Source of the DNA: Trichoplax sp. H2
Lineage: Eukaryota > Placozoa > Uniplacotomia > Trichoplacea
DNA: 64,000 bases
Assembly (NCBI GenBank): GCA_003344405.1
Contig: NOWV01000070.1
Location: forward strand, 248,001 to 312,000
Reading direction: 5' to 3'
Of the stretch, positions 15,797 to 29,500 are shown piece after piece. The notes under the pieces were generated by a model that did no database searches, was not told the origin of the DNA, and was given only the letters and a program-made list of their open reading frames with translations. Position numbers and translations under genes: made by a program. Within the stretch, counting starts at the first letter, position 1; each line of letters opens with the position of its first letter.

Positions 15797-18556
15797 TTAG
15801 TAAAAGACCACTGTTATGATGTGACTTGTATACTGATCGTACCAGTGACTGTTGGCTTGTATTAGAAATTTCAAAGAAATAAAATAATTCTAAGAAATAA
15901 ATAAAAACATCAAAAGTCAACTGTTCAATGTTCTTGAATTAGTTGAAGCGATTAAGAAAAAAATTCGACAGAAGAACCGTCATACTAAGTAACAAATTTT
16001 TAATATTTCGCTCTCATCAGGTATAAATAAGTCTATCCGTCTGAGACTATCTTGCTGTATACAGCATATATTGTATGGTTATGATGTACATCGTGAACAC
16101 TGTCTAGTAGACAGGTGCATCTAGCGCCAAGAAGTCCTTGGCTATACTTTAGCATTAATGATATTACTCAGATAAAAAAACGATTGGCTATCCTTACTCC
16201 GACTAAATAACCAAAAGTTGGAATACTATTATACTAAAAAATTAGATTGCATTTACGTCACGGAAAGTTGTATTCGTATTGTACATCAGAACGCTATTAT
16301 TTTAAGTTTACCTAATAAAATTATAGTACAGGTAAAATGCCAGATTACGACTGCAGTACATTGTCGGTATTACTATACCTTTCATCCGTTCCTTTTCTTG
16401 TTGAGAAATTTGTGTGTGTAAACGAGATCGAATATTAATAGGACTAATCCTAGCCTATAGTCTTAAGTGAAGGTCATCAAATAAGGATACCAAGAAGAGA
16501 CTGATTAGCGTTATTATTATCCAACTAAATCGAGTAAGGTTATCTTATTGACTCTTTCAACAATAAAATAATTCTTCCATAGCTTCCAGCTTTTATTTTA
16601 GTCTGATCCTTTATCAAAAAGAGTCCAATCAATGTTATCTAGTTAGAATTTCCTAGTCAGAAAAAAACATATTGATAATTTTATCCTTTGGATAGTTATA
16701 CGCATTTAATTTAATGGCGATATTTAACCAAATAGTCTTTCCAGCCTGCATTTTAATAAACTATATTATTAAGGTATTGTTGAGGCTGGTATGATACCAT
16801 ACTTCGACTATTATTTTGCTTTCCTTAATTTATAAGTAAGCTGATTACATGTTGTAGGTTACCGGCGTTATCCATAAATTGATGATATGTCTGCGGGTTC
16901 ATCCTTGTTACCTACTAGGCCTCTTTCGAATTCTTGTAGCTATTTTATAGAACACAAACATTCGAAATTTCCCCAATAACGCTTTTCACACTGTAGCTTC
17001 ATTTCAGTAATGGTGTATTAGAAAAATCATGTTAATATGAATATGCCCACAAATACTATACTGGCTACTTATTTAACCTTAAGTGGGATATTAACAGATA
17101 GAGATCAATCCTGCAATGATATCTGCATTCCATTAATAGTCAACCAAACCGAGTTGAGAATAGATATAAAGTGAATGTATGAGTAACCAGTCCAAACTAG
17201 GGCTTATTAACTCCACTTAATCCCTAATAGATCGTTATTGATTACTATTTTAGGTATAATCGCTCATTGTGTATAGAGCTACAGCATTGATATTGATGTG
17301 CACAATTTTATCACTTGCTATAATCCAATATTGAAATGGCATTGAACTTCCGTATTCTAGTAATTCTTGATATTACATAGACTATTACAATCCACAGTAT
17401 CTAAAATGTATTTATAGGGCGAAATTGCTGCCGCTTAAATTAATATTGTCTGCTACGTTTAATGCTACAAATAACTAATCTTTAAGTAGGATAGCGTGTA
17501 ACATATGTGTCGTGCTACTATAAAAATATTCTTTACTAGAATATAAAAATTAGCTAAAACATATGTTGGCTGCAATATTTGAGATATAAATAATTACAAT
17601 CTTCCAATAGAGTTATTAGCATAAGTATTAGTAATATAAAACAAGGAAGTCTGTCAATATTATCGAAATCCATTATTTTATTATCCTTTTTAAGTGCATT
17701 CGCTAGAGCCTAATTCTGCTTGGGAGTGTTTACTTAAACACTGTAGGAAGGGAAAGGAAAAAGAAAATTTGCTCGCTAGCTCCAAATGGAGATCTACTGA
17801 AGTAGTGGAGTAGTCTACTGGAGTCAGGTGATCGTCTGTCCATCCGCCCATCAACCCGTTAATTAATTACATTATGCGCGAAATTATAGTTATTGCAAAT
17901 CCAATTGCTCTTTAGTCGGTGTCAATCCTAGCAATAAGAGCAGTGTTATTGGACACAGGTTCCCATTTTTCAATTACTAGTTAAGGGCCATGTTAAGGAT
18001 CAGTAATAAAGTTGAATGAGCGCAACTTACGTATCTACTACCAGTAATATCCAGTCTAAAATCTTTTATTTATCGCTACCGAAAAGTCCAGAGAAATCGA
18101 AAGAAAAAGCATACACCATAGGAAGATAGAATTTCAGACCTTATCTTGGGCCGCATTACCTCTTACTATTTTTGTAGCCGCTGTAAATCCACTTATACCG
18201 TAAGTATACGTACCGTTAAATTGCACTTAAAAATGTCTACAATCTTAGAGTGTAGTCTGTGTCAGTCATTCGGATAAAAGTTGAAATCGGCGATGATGAT
18301 GGAAATTATGAATTGCATAAATCGCATACGCTTGCTTGTGACCGCTTATAATCACATATATATGATCTGTAACGATGTAGTAACTGTAGTGTATCAGCGA
18401 CGGTGTCCGTTCGTAGAATAAGATTTACTTACCCGCTCACTAGATTATTGACTGACCAAGCCTATTTACTTTGATTACTTATTGCATGCAAAATCGTAAT
18501 TGCGTTTTAGTGACTTAGGTGTTAAATTTCTTTAGTGCTTTGCATTTTAGGATACT
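15797..18556. other. Intergenic region, no gene recognised
   Basis: About 2.8 kb between the divergent hydrolase and first transporter genes. It should contain both promoters but no specific element could be identified. The longest open frame (16218-16421) is unspliced, low-complexity and unlike any family. Confidence 0.55.
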
Positions 18557-21500
18557 ATGGATAATTCCGAAGGGGCAGCTTTACTTGATAATAAAAAGGA
18601 TTACTTAAAGGATTTCAATTCACAACTTGATGGCAATCCTAAAAAGTTCTCTTGTTTAAAGTTCTTTCGGTCAATCTGGCCCTATTTACAAGTTTGTAAG
18701 TAAACGCTCTGAAAAATCTTATACATTTTAATTTGTACCTATGTTACTAGAAAACGTTAAAGTATTAATGATATTCGTATATATCCACCAGCATTGATTT
18801 TTAATCTTTTTCCGTACAGATTTTATTCTTTTGGCCTCTATTCAAGGATTCGGTCTCTTAGGTAATTAAAATGAGACAAAAATGACGATGAAAATTGATA
18901 ATCTTTATTGGTTGATGAGCTACTAGCGTGATAGTGGAATAAATAAAATTGTAGTAATCTATAAAATTAAAGCATATACTTTTAATGAGGACTATACTAT
19001 CGAAATATCAATAGATATTAAACTTAATTCATTACGTTTTCAATACGACGTACATTTAAGAGGTTGGATACACCGATTATAATACATTAAATATTAGGAG
19101 TGGATACAACCTGTTGCAACACCGATAACATAGTGTACACCCGGCCTTATTTCTTCTAACTTATACAGTCTTGGATTAACGCAACTTGTTGCTGCTTTTT
19201 TTGATACTATTTTAGCGCTTCCTGATACTTTATCTCACTCTGGTATACAACCATTCATCGCCGTGACAGCTTTGGCTTTCGTTGTAGAAGTATGAGAAAT
19301 AATTATAAAATGTATCAATAAACTAGTATTAAAATCATGCGATGCATATCATGATATCATGTATAGTGCTAAGTTGCCAACAAATTTCTATTACGGTCTA
19401 TTAAACTACTACCATTGAAACACGAATTTGTCCCTATTTTAATTTGGAAAAGTGACCCCATAAGCATTACTATAATAAAATTTTCTTCCCGCTTTTGCTC
19501 TTGTTCACTGTTTTAACCTATTTTGTATTATTTATCAACTGGTAGGTTTCGTTGTCGTATTATTTTTTAGCAATTGTACAAAAGGCGTCGGCAATTCGAC
19601 GAAACGGCCATTCGTACAAATATATCAAGGTAATGTTTAAAGCTCTGTAGATACGACTGCAACGAGTTTTTCGAGTACTAAAAGTTTACTTACTGATCTT
19701 TTATTTGTTTGTTAATAACTTTTCACACATACGAGTACCAGACAATTATTAGCATCCAATTTTTTTGTAAATAATTTGTAGTACCATCGTCTGATCGATA
19801 AAGCCATATCAATTTTTATTCTTTTTAAAGATTGGGTCCGATTAGTGTTCATTAAAACAAGTGAATTAAATTTTCTCATATACCAGAATTGTACCTCTTA
19901 GGGAGTACACACAATCTTTATAATTTCACTTTACTTTCTAACATTTTTTTGATTTATTATGCCTAAAGAATTAGGTCTTTAATTTTTTATTAATTTGAAT
20001 TATCCCTATGGATTAGAAATGCGAGCCTCCATTTTCGTTACTAAACTAGATATGATTTTCTTTCTAAGGTTTTATGGAGCATCACCACCCTACGAATTCA
20101 TAAAATGTTAATATTTTGCTTTTATTCAAACAACTAGTAATGAACGGAATTATCTACATTACCCATGGGTCCTATCTATCTAATGTCAATTGAGTACCGT
20201 ACATTACTTTGCATAATTGTATATTTAAGCATAGTTGGAATGACTGCGCCTATTAGACGAGGTAATGATACAATATGGTATAGAATGTTATGGAACTCAG
20301 TTTATTGTAAACCTTATGACAGTGGATAAGTTGATCATTGAGTTTATTTTACTATTGCTATAGCGACGTTCATATCGTATAGCTGTGGAAATAGCAGTCA
20401 TTGTTTTCGTCAGCTAATAATTATATTTCCACAATAAAATTATTTTTTTGTTAAATCTATTCAAACATCGAGGTACCTCCCCTTCCTATTCTAGATTATT
20501 TCTAATTCAGTCTAGATAAATAATTGTATACATTATATATACATTATATAGATCGGCAAGATGTGTCCTAATTGATATTGAATACAATAGCAATCGTTAG
20601 TGGAGCAAGTAGGAAATTGCGTGTTAGCCTATTTTTACCGCATACCATTCATCGATTACATTAGCAATTTATTTGTTTCATAGGCATTTATTTTATAGCA
20701 ATTATAGTCATTTGAAGCTTTCAACGATTCTTTATTAGTCATGACTTAATGTCATAAATTAACTATGTGGCAAGGCAGCGTAAGATAAAAAAGCCATTGA
20801 GTTCAATTCCTGTAACATCTGTCTGGGATTAATGTCTGACATAGTACTGCTGGGCCTGATCCGTACTCTTGTAGCAATCTAATAATTCAATTTAACACAT
20901 CAATTTAGTTCACTCACTATAAACGCGACTAAGAGGCATAAAACAGAACAATCTATTTTAAAATTTTGCTCTAGAACTGTATCTCTTATACGTATATCTG
21001 CCATGTTACATTTAAGCAAGTCTAATCTTTCACTCACCTTTCCTGAAGCATATATCTTCACTTATTAGTACTATTTCATGGACTAATAGATAACATATTG
21101 CAATAGACTTTTATCTAGTAGTTCTTTAACCATTTCTAACATAGCCGCTCTATTAGTAAACGATGTTTAATTTATCACTTGCGGTATATATAACCTTAAT
21201 TTTAGCAAGGTTCGTATCTCATTCACTCTTTATGTATTAATAACAATTGAAACCAAGTATGACATCGGTGCATTACCTTTATCTTAAGTAATAATCGAAA
21301 CAGTAAATTGACTATCATATTTAGCATTTAAGTTATAGGCTTTATCCCATCGACTTAAGCAATTAAGATGCTCTAAAAGTGAATTGATACCGTAACATTT
21401 ACTCACTTACCTAGCCTTCCGAACTGTAATAAATTCCTCCTAAATCAAACGAAGTGAATTTTTGTTAGATCAAATAAGGAAATAGAGTTTCTCAGCGCAA

Positions 21501-24500
21501 TGGATATCAAGCTGATGAATTGCTGATAAAGCTGAGTTGCTACGTCATCTTGGATGACTATAAATGCTTTTAATTTTACACATTAGAATGACTATGTGAA
21601 GGATACTTTGCTTAGGCAGCAACAAGTAGTTGCCCTGATAAAGTTATCGATCGCTATTTATGAAGAGTTAATAAAAGATTAATCGCGGTAGATATTGCGC
21701 GTGGTTCACAACTTTTCCTTATAGAAAGATATGGATTTAATAAATTTTACTTTTCTACATATAGTTATTATGATTACGGGTTCCTTCCATACGTATAGAG
21801 AATTGTTACAAAAGGCATTGGCTAGATAGAACATAATTGACGTAATGATCAATGTTCTACAAAATAATTATGTACTAAAGAAAGCCTTCATTTTATAATA
21901 AGTGCTAATCAGAAGCCGTTGCAGGAAATCATCGAGTTTTGTAATGAACCTAGGCGACTACCGACTAATGCAATGAATTCAACTGTAACTGATTAAATTA
22001 CGTTTTACAGGAGGATTCTGACGATAAAACCATTGATCAGCTGTTGGATGAACAACAGAAGGATTCTGATGTGAACCTGCATATGATTGCGGAATCTTTC
22101 TTACCATCTTATGCTATTATTATCTTTGACGTTGTTTGCTTTGGAACTTTGTAAGTATGATTCTGTAAGAAATATAGACCTATCTGCTTAGCCCTAGCAA
22201 TCTATTTATTCTATCTTTATCAATTTAGATTGAAGGGAAATAATTAAATTGCAAATTAATAAAATTCTATTTGTCATTTATGATTTCTTTTTTTTAGCTT
22301 TACTTGTCAAGTTGCCAATGTATTATCCGGCAGTCAAGCATACGGCGATTTATTTAATTTAAGGTAGTTGATAAGAACGTACACTATCTACTTTAGTGCT
22401 GTGCACTTATGCAGTTTTTAGCGGGCAATGTGATCTTTACAAAGCTTATAATCATATTTGAGATTGTTTGGTGTTTCATATTCATTACTTCTCGGAATGA
22501 TAATTTTATGTTTTCTAATACCGCATATAGCTATAAAGCAATAATGCCTATATATGTATGGATTGGAGCTCTACTTCTAATCTTTGGTAGATACTATCTT
22601 GTAAATATCATTTCAACAATATCTCTTATTCGATGCGGATTGTTAACGATTATGGTAAGGTTTAATGAAATATTATGATAGTTAGCTTGCTGCTAGTTCT
22701 TGTACTAGCCTATACCGAAAATTTAAAAGCGCTTCTGAGCCGTATAGGCACAGAAAATTACAATAGGAGTTTCTTTAATGTCTTATAAACACTTTCTAAC
22801 TTAGTATGCTTCATTTCATGCATTATGGATTCAGATTATCATGTGCTTCGTCGTTGGCTACTTTATTCATAATACTATACAGAATGATTGGCACTATGTT
22901 ATATCTCCACTATTTATTGCGTTGAATGCTATGGGAGGCACAGCTCGTATGATACCTTATCTAATTAATCTGGTTAAGTTTAATAGAAAAAGTGTAAGTA
23001 AATATTAACTTTGTATGGCGCAGAACTTTACATTTTAAAATCAATAGTAAGGAGCCTAATAAATTAAATTGTTTTTAATCTGGTAGATGATCTATTTTTT
23101 TATTGCTACGGTTTGTGCTCAATTCACTGCAGCATTCCTAAATATTATGTGGTAAGTTTTTAAGCGATTTTGGTAATGCTAGAGTCAACCTGAACTATGC
23201 GAAGAATTCACAAGCTATTGTGTTAAAATTAACAAAATGACGATATGCTTCTTTATAAACTAGGAGCTACGCAGTCTTATATGTTGTTCCACAAACATGC
23301 AGTCAGATACCAGAGAAATTTTTCGATACGGAAAATGCATCACCGGAAAATTTTTGCAATCTTACTTTAGAATGGTACGCTTTATGTCTATAGGTTACAT
23401 TTACAAATATCTGCTTCCGTTGAATATATATTTGTGTCTTATGAACGCCATGATGATTAGAGAATACATCTATGGAGAGCATTATTTAGTGCCTGGTATC
23501 ATAAAAGAAAATTAAATTGCAAAATATTTTTATATCACTTTAGGGCGAAGGCGACCGGATCTATTGCAACAACTCCGCTAACAACTGTAAGTCTAACTTT
23601 CATTGCGAATGTGTCTTTACATCTATTTGGCTTGTATCTTACTCGATTTGTGCATAAAGACGTAATTCAAAAATTATTTTATGGTACTGTTTAATTCTGT
23701 ATGTAGTATATTATTTGTTAATATACCAGAAATAAAGTAATTTAGTATAAACTGACTTGAAATTTTCAATATACAAACTATGCTTTACGATCATAGTTAG
23801 CATCAATTTATATTTAACACTTTGAAATATGCAAGCATTAGAATATGTGTAATACTAAATTTAAATGCTTTAAGGAGAAATTGGGATGAATAGAGTCAAA
23901 AGTGTAAAATTTTTTAACCTTGGTATTGATATTTTCTAGATATTCCAACGTTATTACCCGCAATATCAGTGGACATCAGTTATGGTTAAGATACTTATCA
24001 TGCTATCTGTTACAGTTTCTTATTTGTCTACTGGATTGCCATTAGCAACATGGGGTAGGAATATTTCGGTTCGATACATAATAATATTACGATATGATAT
24101 AAAAAGTGTATTTAAAACAGTATATTCTACTGACATGTAACTACTAGAAAATGATACTGTTTGCTCATCATGGTATAATTTAACTATGATATGTAATTGC
24201 AATAATTAGTTTGATAAGATATTAATATGTAGAATAGCAATGTAACATTTCTTACTACTGCTATTACCTATCGGTGCATGTTGATTTTCGATTCTTAATC
24301 GTGAAATTAAATAATGTGGCAGGAATTGGCGTTAATAAGAGTATATGGAAGTTTTTTAAAAAGGGAAATACTGAAAAAACAGATGAAGAATTACTTAAGC
24401 CTTCTAGCACTGAAAATGGCTGGCTAAAGTGTGTATTGCAATTTGAATATATCTAACTTCGTACTTTTGCGATGTCAATCAGAAATTTCAACTCCAAGTT

Positions 24501-25055
24501 TACATTTTCTTGGTTTCATCGTTTTTTATTTAAACTTATACATTAGATTTACCGGACTGATTATCCAAGTTTTATCTTTTGCATCGATTTATGTTGTGTC
24601 GTTGTGTTACCCGCAGGTAAGGATAAATGCGTTTCATTCTTAGTTTTAATTTTCCAATACTTAACAAAATTGATTAATGCATTTTATTTTATACTTTCAC
24701 TACAGGGATTTTACTTCTTTTCTAGTTATGCTAACCCTTTCTTTGTATTTCTTCTTGATGGAATATTTATGATAATACTGTTTCGAAAAGCAACTAGCAA
24801 AGAGTTTAGGTTAGATTTGATATAAAAATCTTTTAATCTGGTACCCCGTTATTGTATAATTAAGAAGTAATCTAAATCTTATTACGATAAAATTTTTAAC
24901 TTTTTTTATGTTTCAAATTTATATAATCTAGTGACGTTGAGATTCCATTTGCTATTCCGACTTATTGCCAATTTGGAGCCTACCTGGTTTCATTATTTTT
25001 CATTGCTGTTGCTATACTTGATTTCTTATCCATGATTAAAGTGATCCGTACATAG
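18557..25055 (+). CDS. Multi-pass membrane transporter, AAAP (SLC32/36/38)-like, copy A
   Basis: Probable amino acid/auxin permease-family carrier in a cell membrane; substrate unknown. Sixteen exons: 18557-18695, 18820-18861, 19216-19289, 19546-19629, 22011-22150, 22298-22363, 22531-22654, 22835-22993, 23087-23151, 23264-23374, 23544-23586, 23940-24054, 24323-24428, 24547-24616, 24706-24809, 24932-25055. They total 1566 bases, giving 521 residues. About 11 hydrophobic segments are visible. The first carries GFGLLALPDTLSHSGI (56-71), resembling the GtGllgLP...G helix 1 of SLC36/38. Other landmarks are an acidic cytoplasmic loop (EDSDD), GGTARMIPYL, an extracellular loop with two Cys (VPQTC...FCNLTLEW), and a C-terminal helix ending KVIRT. 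The family is inferred from these motifs and topology only. The exon 13 donor (after 24428, GTGTGT) was chosen by phase and by comparison with copies B and C. Intron 4 is 2.4 kb and shows no nested gene. Confidence 0.75.
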
Positions 25056-26565
25056 TTTTAAAAAAGAGCAGCTCTAGTGATTTTTTTGGAACTGCATCTA
25101 TTATTTAGTTGTGAATTTAGTTAATAATGGCCTCAGATTTTATTTTATTGACACTAATATTGTACAGTATTTACTATAAAGATATATTTAGTTAAAGTTC
25201 AATGCCTAAGATTGAGGATTAGGTAGATTCCTATTTACTTCTTATCTTGTTTATGTCATTACTTTATGATTCTGAAGAATGAGATAGCTGCATCTATTTG
25301 TTTTTAAAGCGATATAGTTCTATTAAGGACGATATTTGAATTACTTGTTTTTAATCAAAATGAGGAAATTTCTTGATGTGTCTAAATAAAATATTGGAAG
25401 AAATGTTTGAATTAATTAAATTGTAGGTCTATTGGGTGAATACGTTGAATATTACTATTAAGGACAGTATTATTGTACATTCTAGATATGATTTATTTGG
25501 ATGTGCAATTTGCAAAGTTTTTTTATTCGAGAGTGTTGGTAATTTATTATTGAATCGATAACTTGCTAATGTACATGATATAAACTTCTTCTGGTTATAT
25601 TCCGTGAGAGTAGTGGCATTTATAGGTTATGGCGTTCAGGCTAAATATGAGGCCGTTTTGGAAGTCTTAATTTTTTGCCATCTAAAAGTACATCCTACGA
25701 ATGCGATAGTCTAGTAATTGTTTCATTGCTTTATTCTTCAATAATTGACTTTGCACGGCCATTTATCGCGTCTTAGTTCATATAATTGTAACTTAGAAAC
25801 ATTACATGGATGTAGTCTCACTCAATCTGTCAGTAAATAATGACTTATCCCACTCTTGGCTCTATGAATCTAAGCGTTTTGTAACCTTAGGCTTTATCTC
25901 AATTTCTTATTTGCTATTCCAGAATCAATATATTATAGAAAAAGGTCTATGATCCATTTTATGTGTATACATGTCGTACTTCTTAACCAATTACTAGTAA
26001 TAGTCTTTATCCATTGCACTATAGTATTTATTCGTGAGTACTGACAATGCCTTAATTTCCTTTCAAGTACTTAAGACGAATCAATGTTGCTAATTTTAAA
26101 TATGTTTTTCTAGTCGAATGCTAACTGCTACTTTTTACTTTATGAACTGAGCGTATAGTCTTATACAACGCGTAATTTCTATTTGAATAACCCTGTACTA
26201 ATTTGGATGTTGTCTATAATCTACTTGCACATGGATGACTAACAAGTAATCCTATTCAGTCAAAGTCTGATATAATCTTTGTTCTCCTTTTATTCTACAT
26301 TATTGTTACACTTATTTCTATCGGGAAAAGCCAACAGAATCGTTGTCTCAAGGGAGATGACAATGACATTGTTATAAGTAGAGGTTAATATGCTGTTCGC
26401 TTCACATGATTAAAAGTTCTGATGAAATTAATTTAAATTATAACGTTTTGGTTAAAGTCAGCGAATTTAATGTTGGTGATGATCTGATTTACTTCGATAT
26501 CGTCAATATATGTTATGTGTAAAGAAGTTATTAGCAGACGCAAGATATTTTAAAGAAGTTTAAAC
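25056..26565. other. Spacer between transporter copies A and B
   Basis: 1.5 kb of AT-rich sequence with no conserved open frame, RNA gene or recognisable repeat. It presumably contains the copy A 3' UTR and the copy B promoter. Confidence 0.6.
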
Positions 26566-29500
26566 ATGCACTCTAATCGAGACACAGTTTCGAGCTCTCT
26601 AGTAGCAGACAATAAATTTGCCCTTTTTTTAGCGCAATGCTTTCAATGTTGGCAATCTATTCTGCCCTATTGCAGTGTTTGTAAGTAGAATAACATTAAT
26701 GGTGTCTAGATTAAACTAAAATTTTTCAATGTAGTCGCCATAGTTATATGTTCTTGTAGATTAAAGTTGTTGCCATAGCAAGTGATTGTCTATAAATAAT
26801 GTTACTTATATCGTACATTGAGTTACGGTAATTAGATCGATATTATTAATCAAAGTCATGGATTTATGAGCGTTCACAATCAGTACTTTGCTCATAGTTG
26901 CACGTTTGGAATAAATTTTGAGTATCTTAGCTATCGATAAGATCAGAGTCAGGAAATTAATTTAAAATTCATTTAAATTTATTAAAAACTGATGTTTACT
27001 AACGGAATATTTCGCTTTATTTAGACTTTATAAGTTTAGCTTACTTACAAGGTTATACTCTATTAGGTAAGTAGAACGGCTAGGATAGTGTAATTATGGT
27101 AAATTTTAGGTTGACATTAATCTTGTAGATCAGGATTCACTTTATACGATAATTCTGATTTATTGGCTGTGATGATATAGACCAAAAATTAAAGTTTATT
27201 GGACTAAATATAAGCTGAATTTTATTACTGATTTACAATTAAAAGCCACTTAAATTGTAATTTCTATAATTCTACCTACTGATCTCTCAAATATGTGTCG
27301 AAAATAAGTTGAATGAGGAAAGTAGAAAGCTAGAAATAAGTTAGATTAAATTATGAGGTTGCAGTGCCAATTTCCAATATTACCTATCAGTAATCACATA
27401 ACTATGATTTCAGGTTAAATCTATAATAGTTAATTCAATAGACGGGTGAGAATTGAACAGCGGTCTAGGTTAATGCACTTACCTTTTAAATATTTGCTGC
27501 ATTATTTCTCTATTCCTGGATCTATTAAATAGCAATGCCAAATAGCATAGCCCATACAGGAATCCGCCCGTTTGTAGCTATTTCGTTTTTAGCCTTAATA
27601 ACTGAGGTATGATTCTATCCGCTTGATTTTATGGCTTACGTAGTTACAGATTATACTGCAAACTAGTTTACTGCGGTGCTTTTTGCGGACTTACTGCTGT
27701 TTTATTGCTATAGATTTTTGCTGCCTTTTTATTCCTAATCATTCTACAGAAAGCAATAGCATTAAGAGCAAATGGTTTTATGTATTCTCAGGTAAAATTC
27801 TAACACTAGCTCAAATTCATCGAGACCTAACAAAATTTTACTGGAGCTTTTACTATATATGATTATTGAATGCAATTATGCAATTTCTTGGGTATAAAAG
27901 TAGCTTACATTGAAAATTAGCTGAGCTAGCACTATACTGTATAGCGTTTTTGTCTCGTGGCTAGTAGTATAATTTTGCTCTGCTTAATAATTATAAAATT
28001 AAAAATTTATGTTAATGCCGCCCTACTCTAGCTCAAACCTGTCGATGATAAGTTAGATGAGAATCAGGAAGACTTATATGATGATTCCAAAATCAATTTT
28101 CACTTAATCTCAGAAATGTTTCTACCCGTTTATCTACAAGTTGGTTTTGATCTTCTGTGTCTGGTATTATTGTAAGTAAAATGAGACTGCGGTCACGGAT
28201 AATTGATTTAGTACGCTTAGGATAAGTAATAAAGCAGCAAGTGAAAAGCTAGTAATTACTAATTACTGGTAATTAAGATTGATTAAATTCTCTTATATTG
28301 CCACTAGCGGTGTGTCTGAAATAACTAATGGCTTATCTGGTAGTCAAATTTTCGCAGTAGCTTTGCATAGCAGGTAATATCGAAAATAGAGTTAGAGTAG
28401 AAGAATTGCGTTATTATAAAATATGCTGTAAGGTGCTTATCTTTCGAGCATGCAAAAGTAATAGTATTATTTATTATGATATTTAATAGTATTTCAGATT
28501 CTGTAATCAAAAATAACTAAATCAAAATAGAAATTGACCAAACTTGTATATTAAGTGTAGTCAGGATATCAGTGGATATAAGATCATTACGGTTGTATCA
28601 TCGTATAAGAGAGTTCTTTAACATAGTACTAGGGCTGTTCTTCCTGGATTTATATGGATTGGTGCGAGTCTACTAATTTTTATGAGAAGATTTCTTAACC
28701 GTTTTATCCCTGTGCTATCATTAATACCCTTGGTAATATTGATTGTTACGGTATGTGAACATATAAATTAACAACTTCAAGGATACACTGTTAAAGAATG
28801 AAAAATTCTCAAAATCCTCCTAATTTATTAGTTGTTACTTATGTGTTTTTTCTCGGTTTATTTGGTATATAGTGCTGATTGATATGCGCTATCTTGCTAT
28901 ATAACCCTTTAAACTTACTTAATGTCTTTTTAATTGAATGTGTGATTAAAATTTTTAATAATGCTTTTAATAACTAGGAATTGTTTTCTCCTTATTTTAT
29001 CCAAGCAACGAAAACTTAAGATTGATTTTTTTTAAGATCTTTTCATATTAATAACTGATTCAAGTTTTCAATTAAATTTTACGATTAGGTTGTATGTTGT
29101 TTGGTTGTTGGAAATGCTATTCATAATCCAATTCATAGCAGTTGGGAATATGGGGCCTCACCACTTTTAATTGTACTAGCATCATTGGGTGGTACAGCAA
29201 GATTAATGCCTTATTTAGTTAATTTTATTCAGTTTGAAAGAAAAAGTGTTAGTTTTAACCAAAGCTACTTATTTATATTGAAAATTTCTGTCAGCTTTTG
29301 GCTGTTAACTGTTCTTAAATTCAATAATCTATTTAACTTGCTATCTACAGTTAATTTATTTCTACTTATCCATCATTTTGGCACAAATTACTACCACTGC
29401 ACTGAATATTCTATGGTATGTTGCCAGCGTAAAATTGCTTTGCTTGTTTTAGACTCTCCTAGTTATTGTCTTTAACTATGTATTTCTTGACGAACAATGC

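Noticed and set aside
20755-20825. Possible tRNA because of a B-box-like GTTCAATTCC
   Set aside because: The T-stem does not pair and no proper A-box or acceptor stem could be folded.
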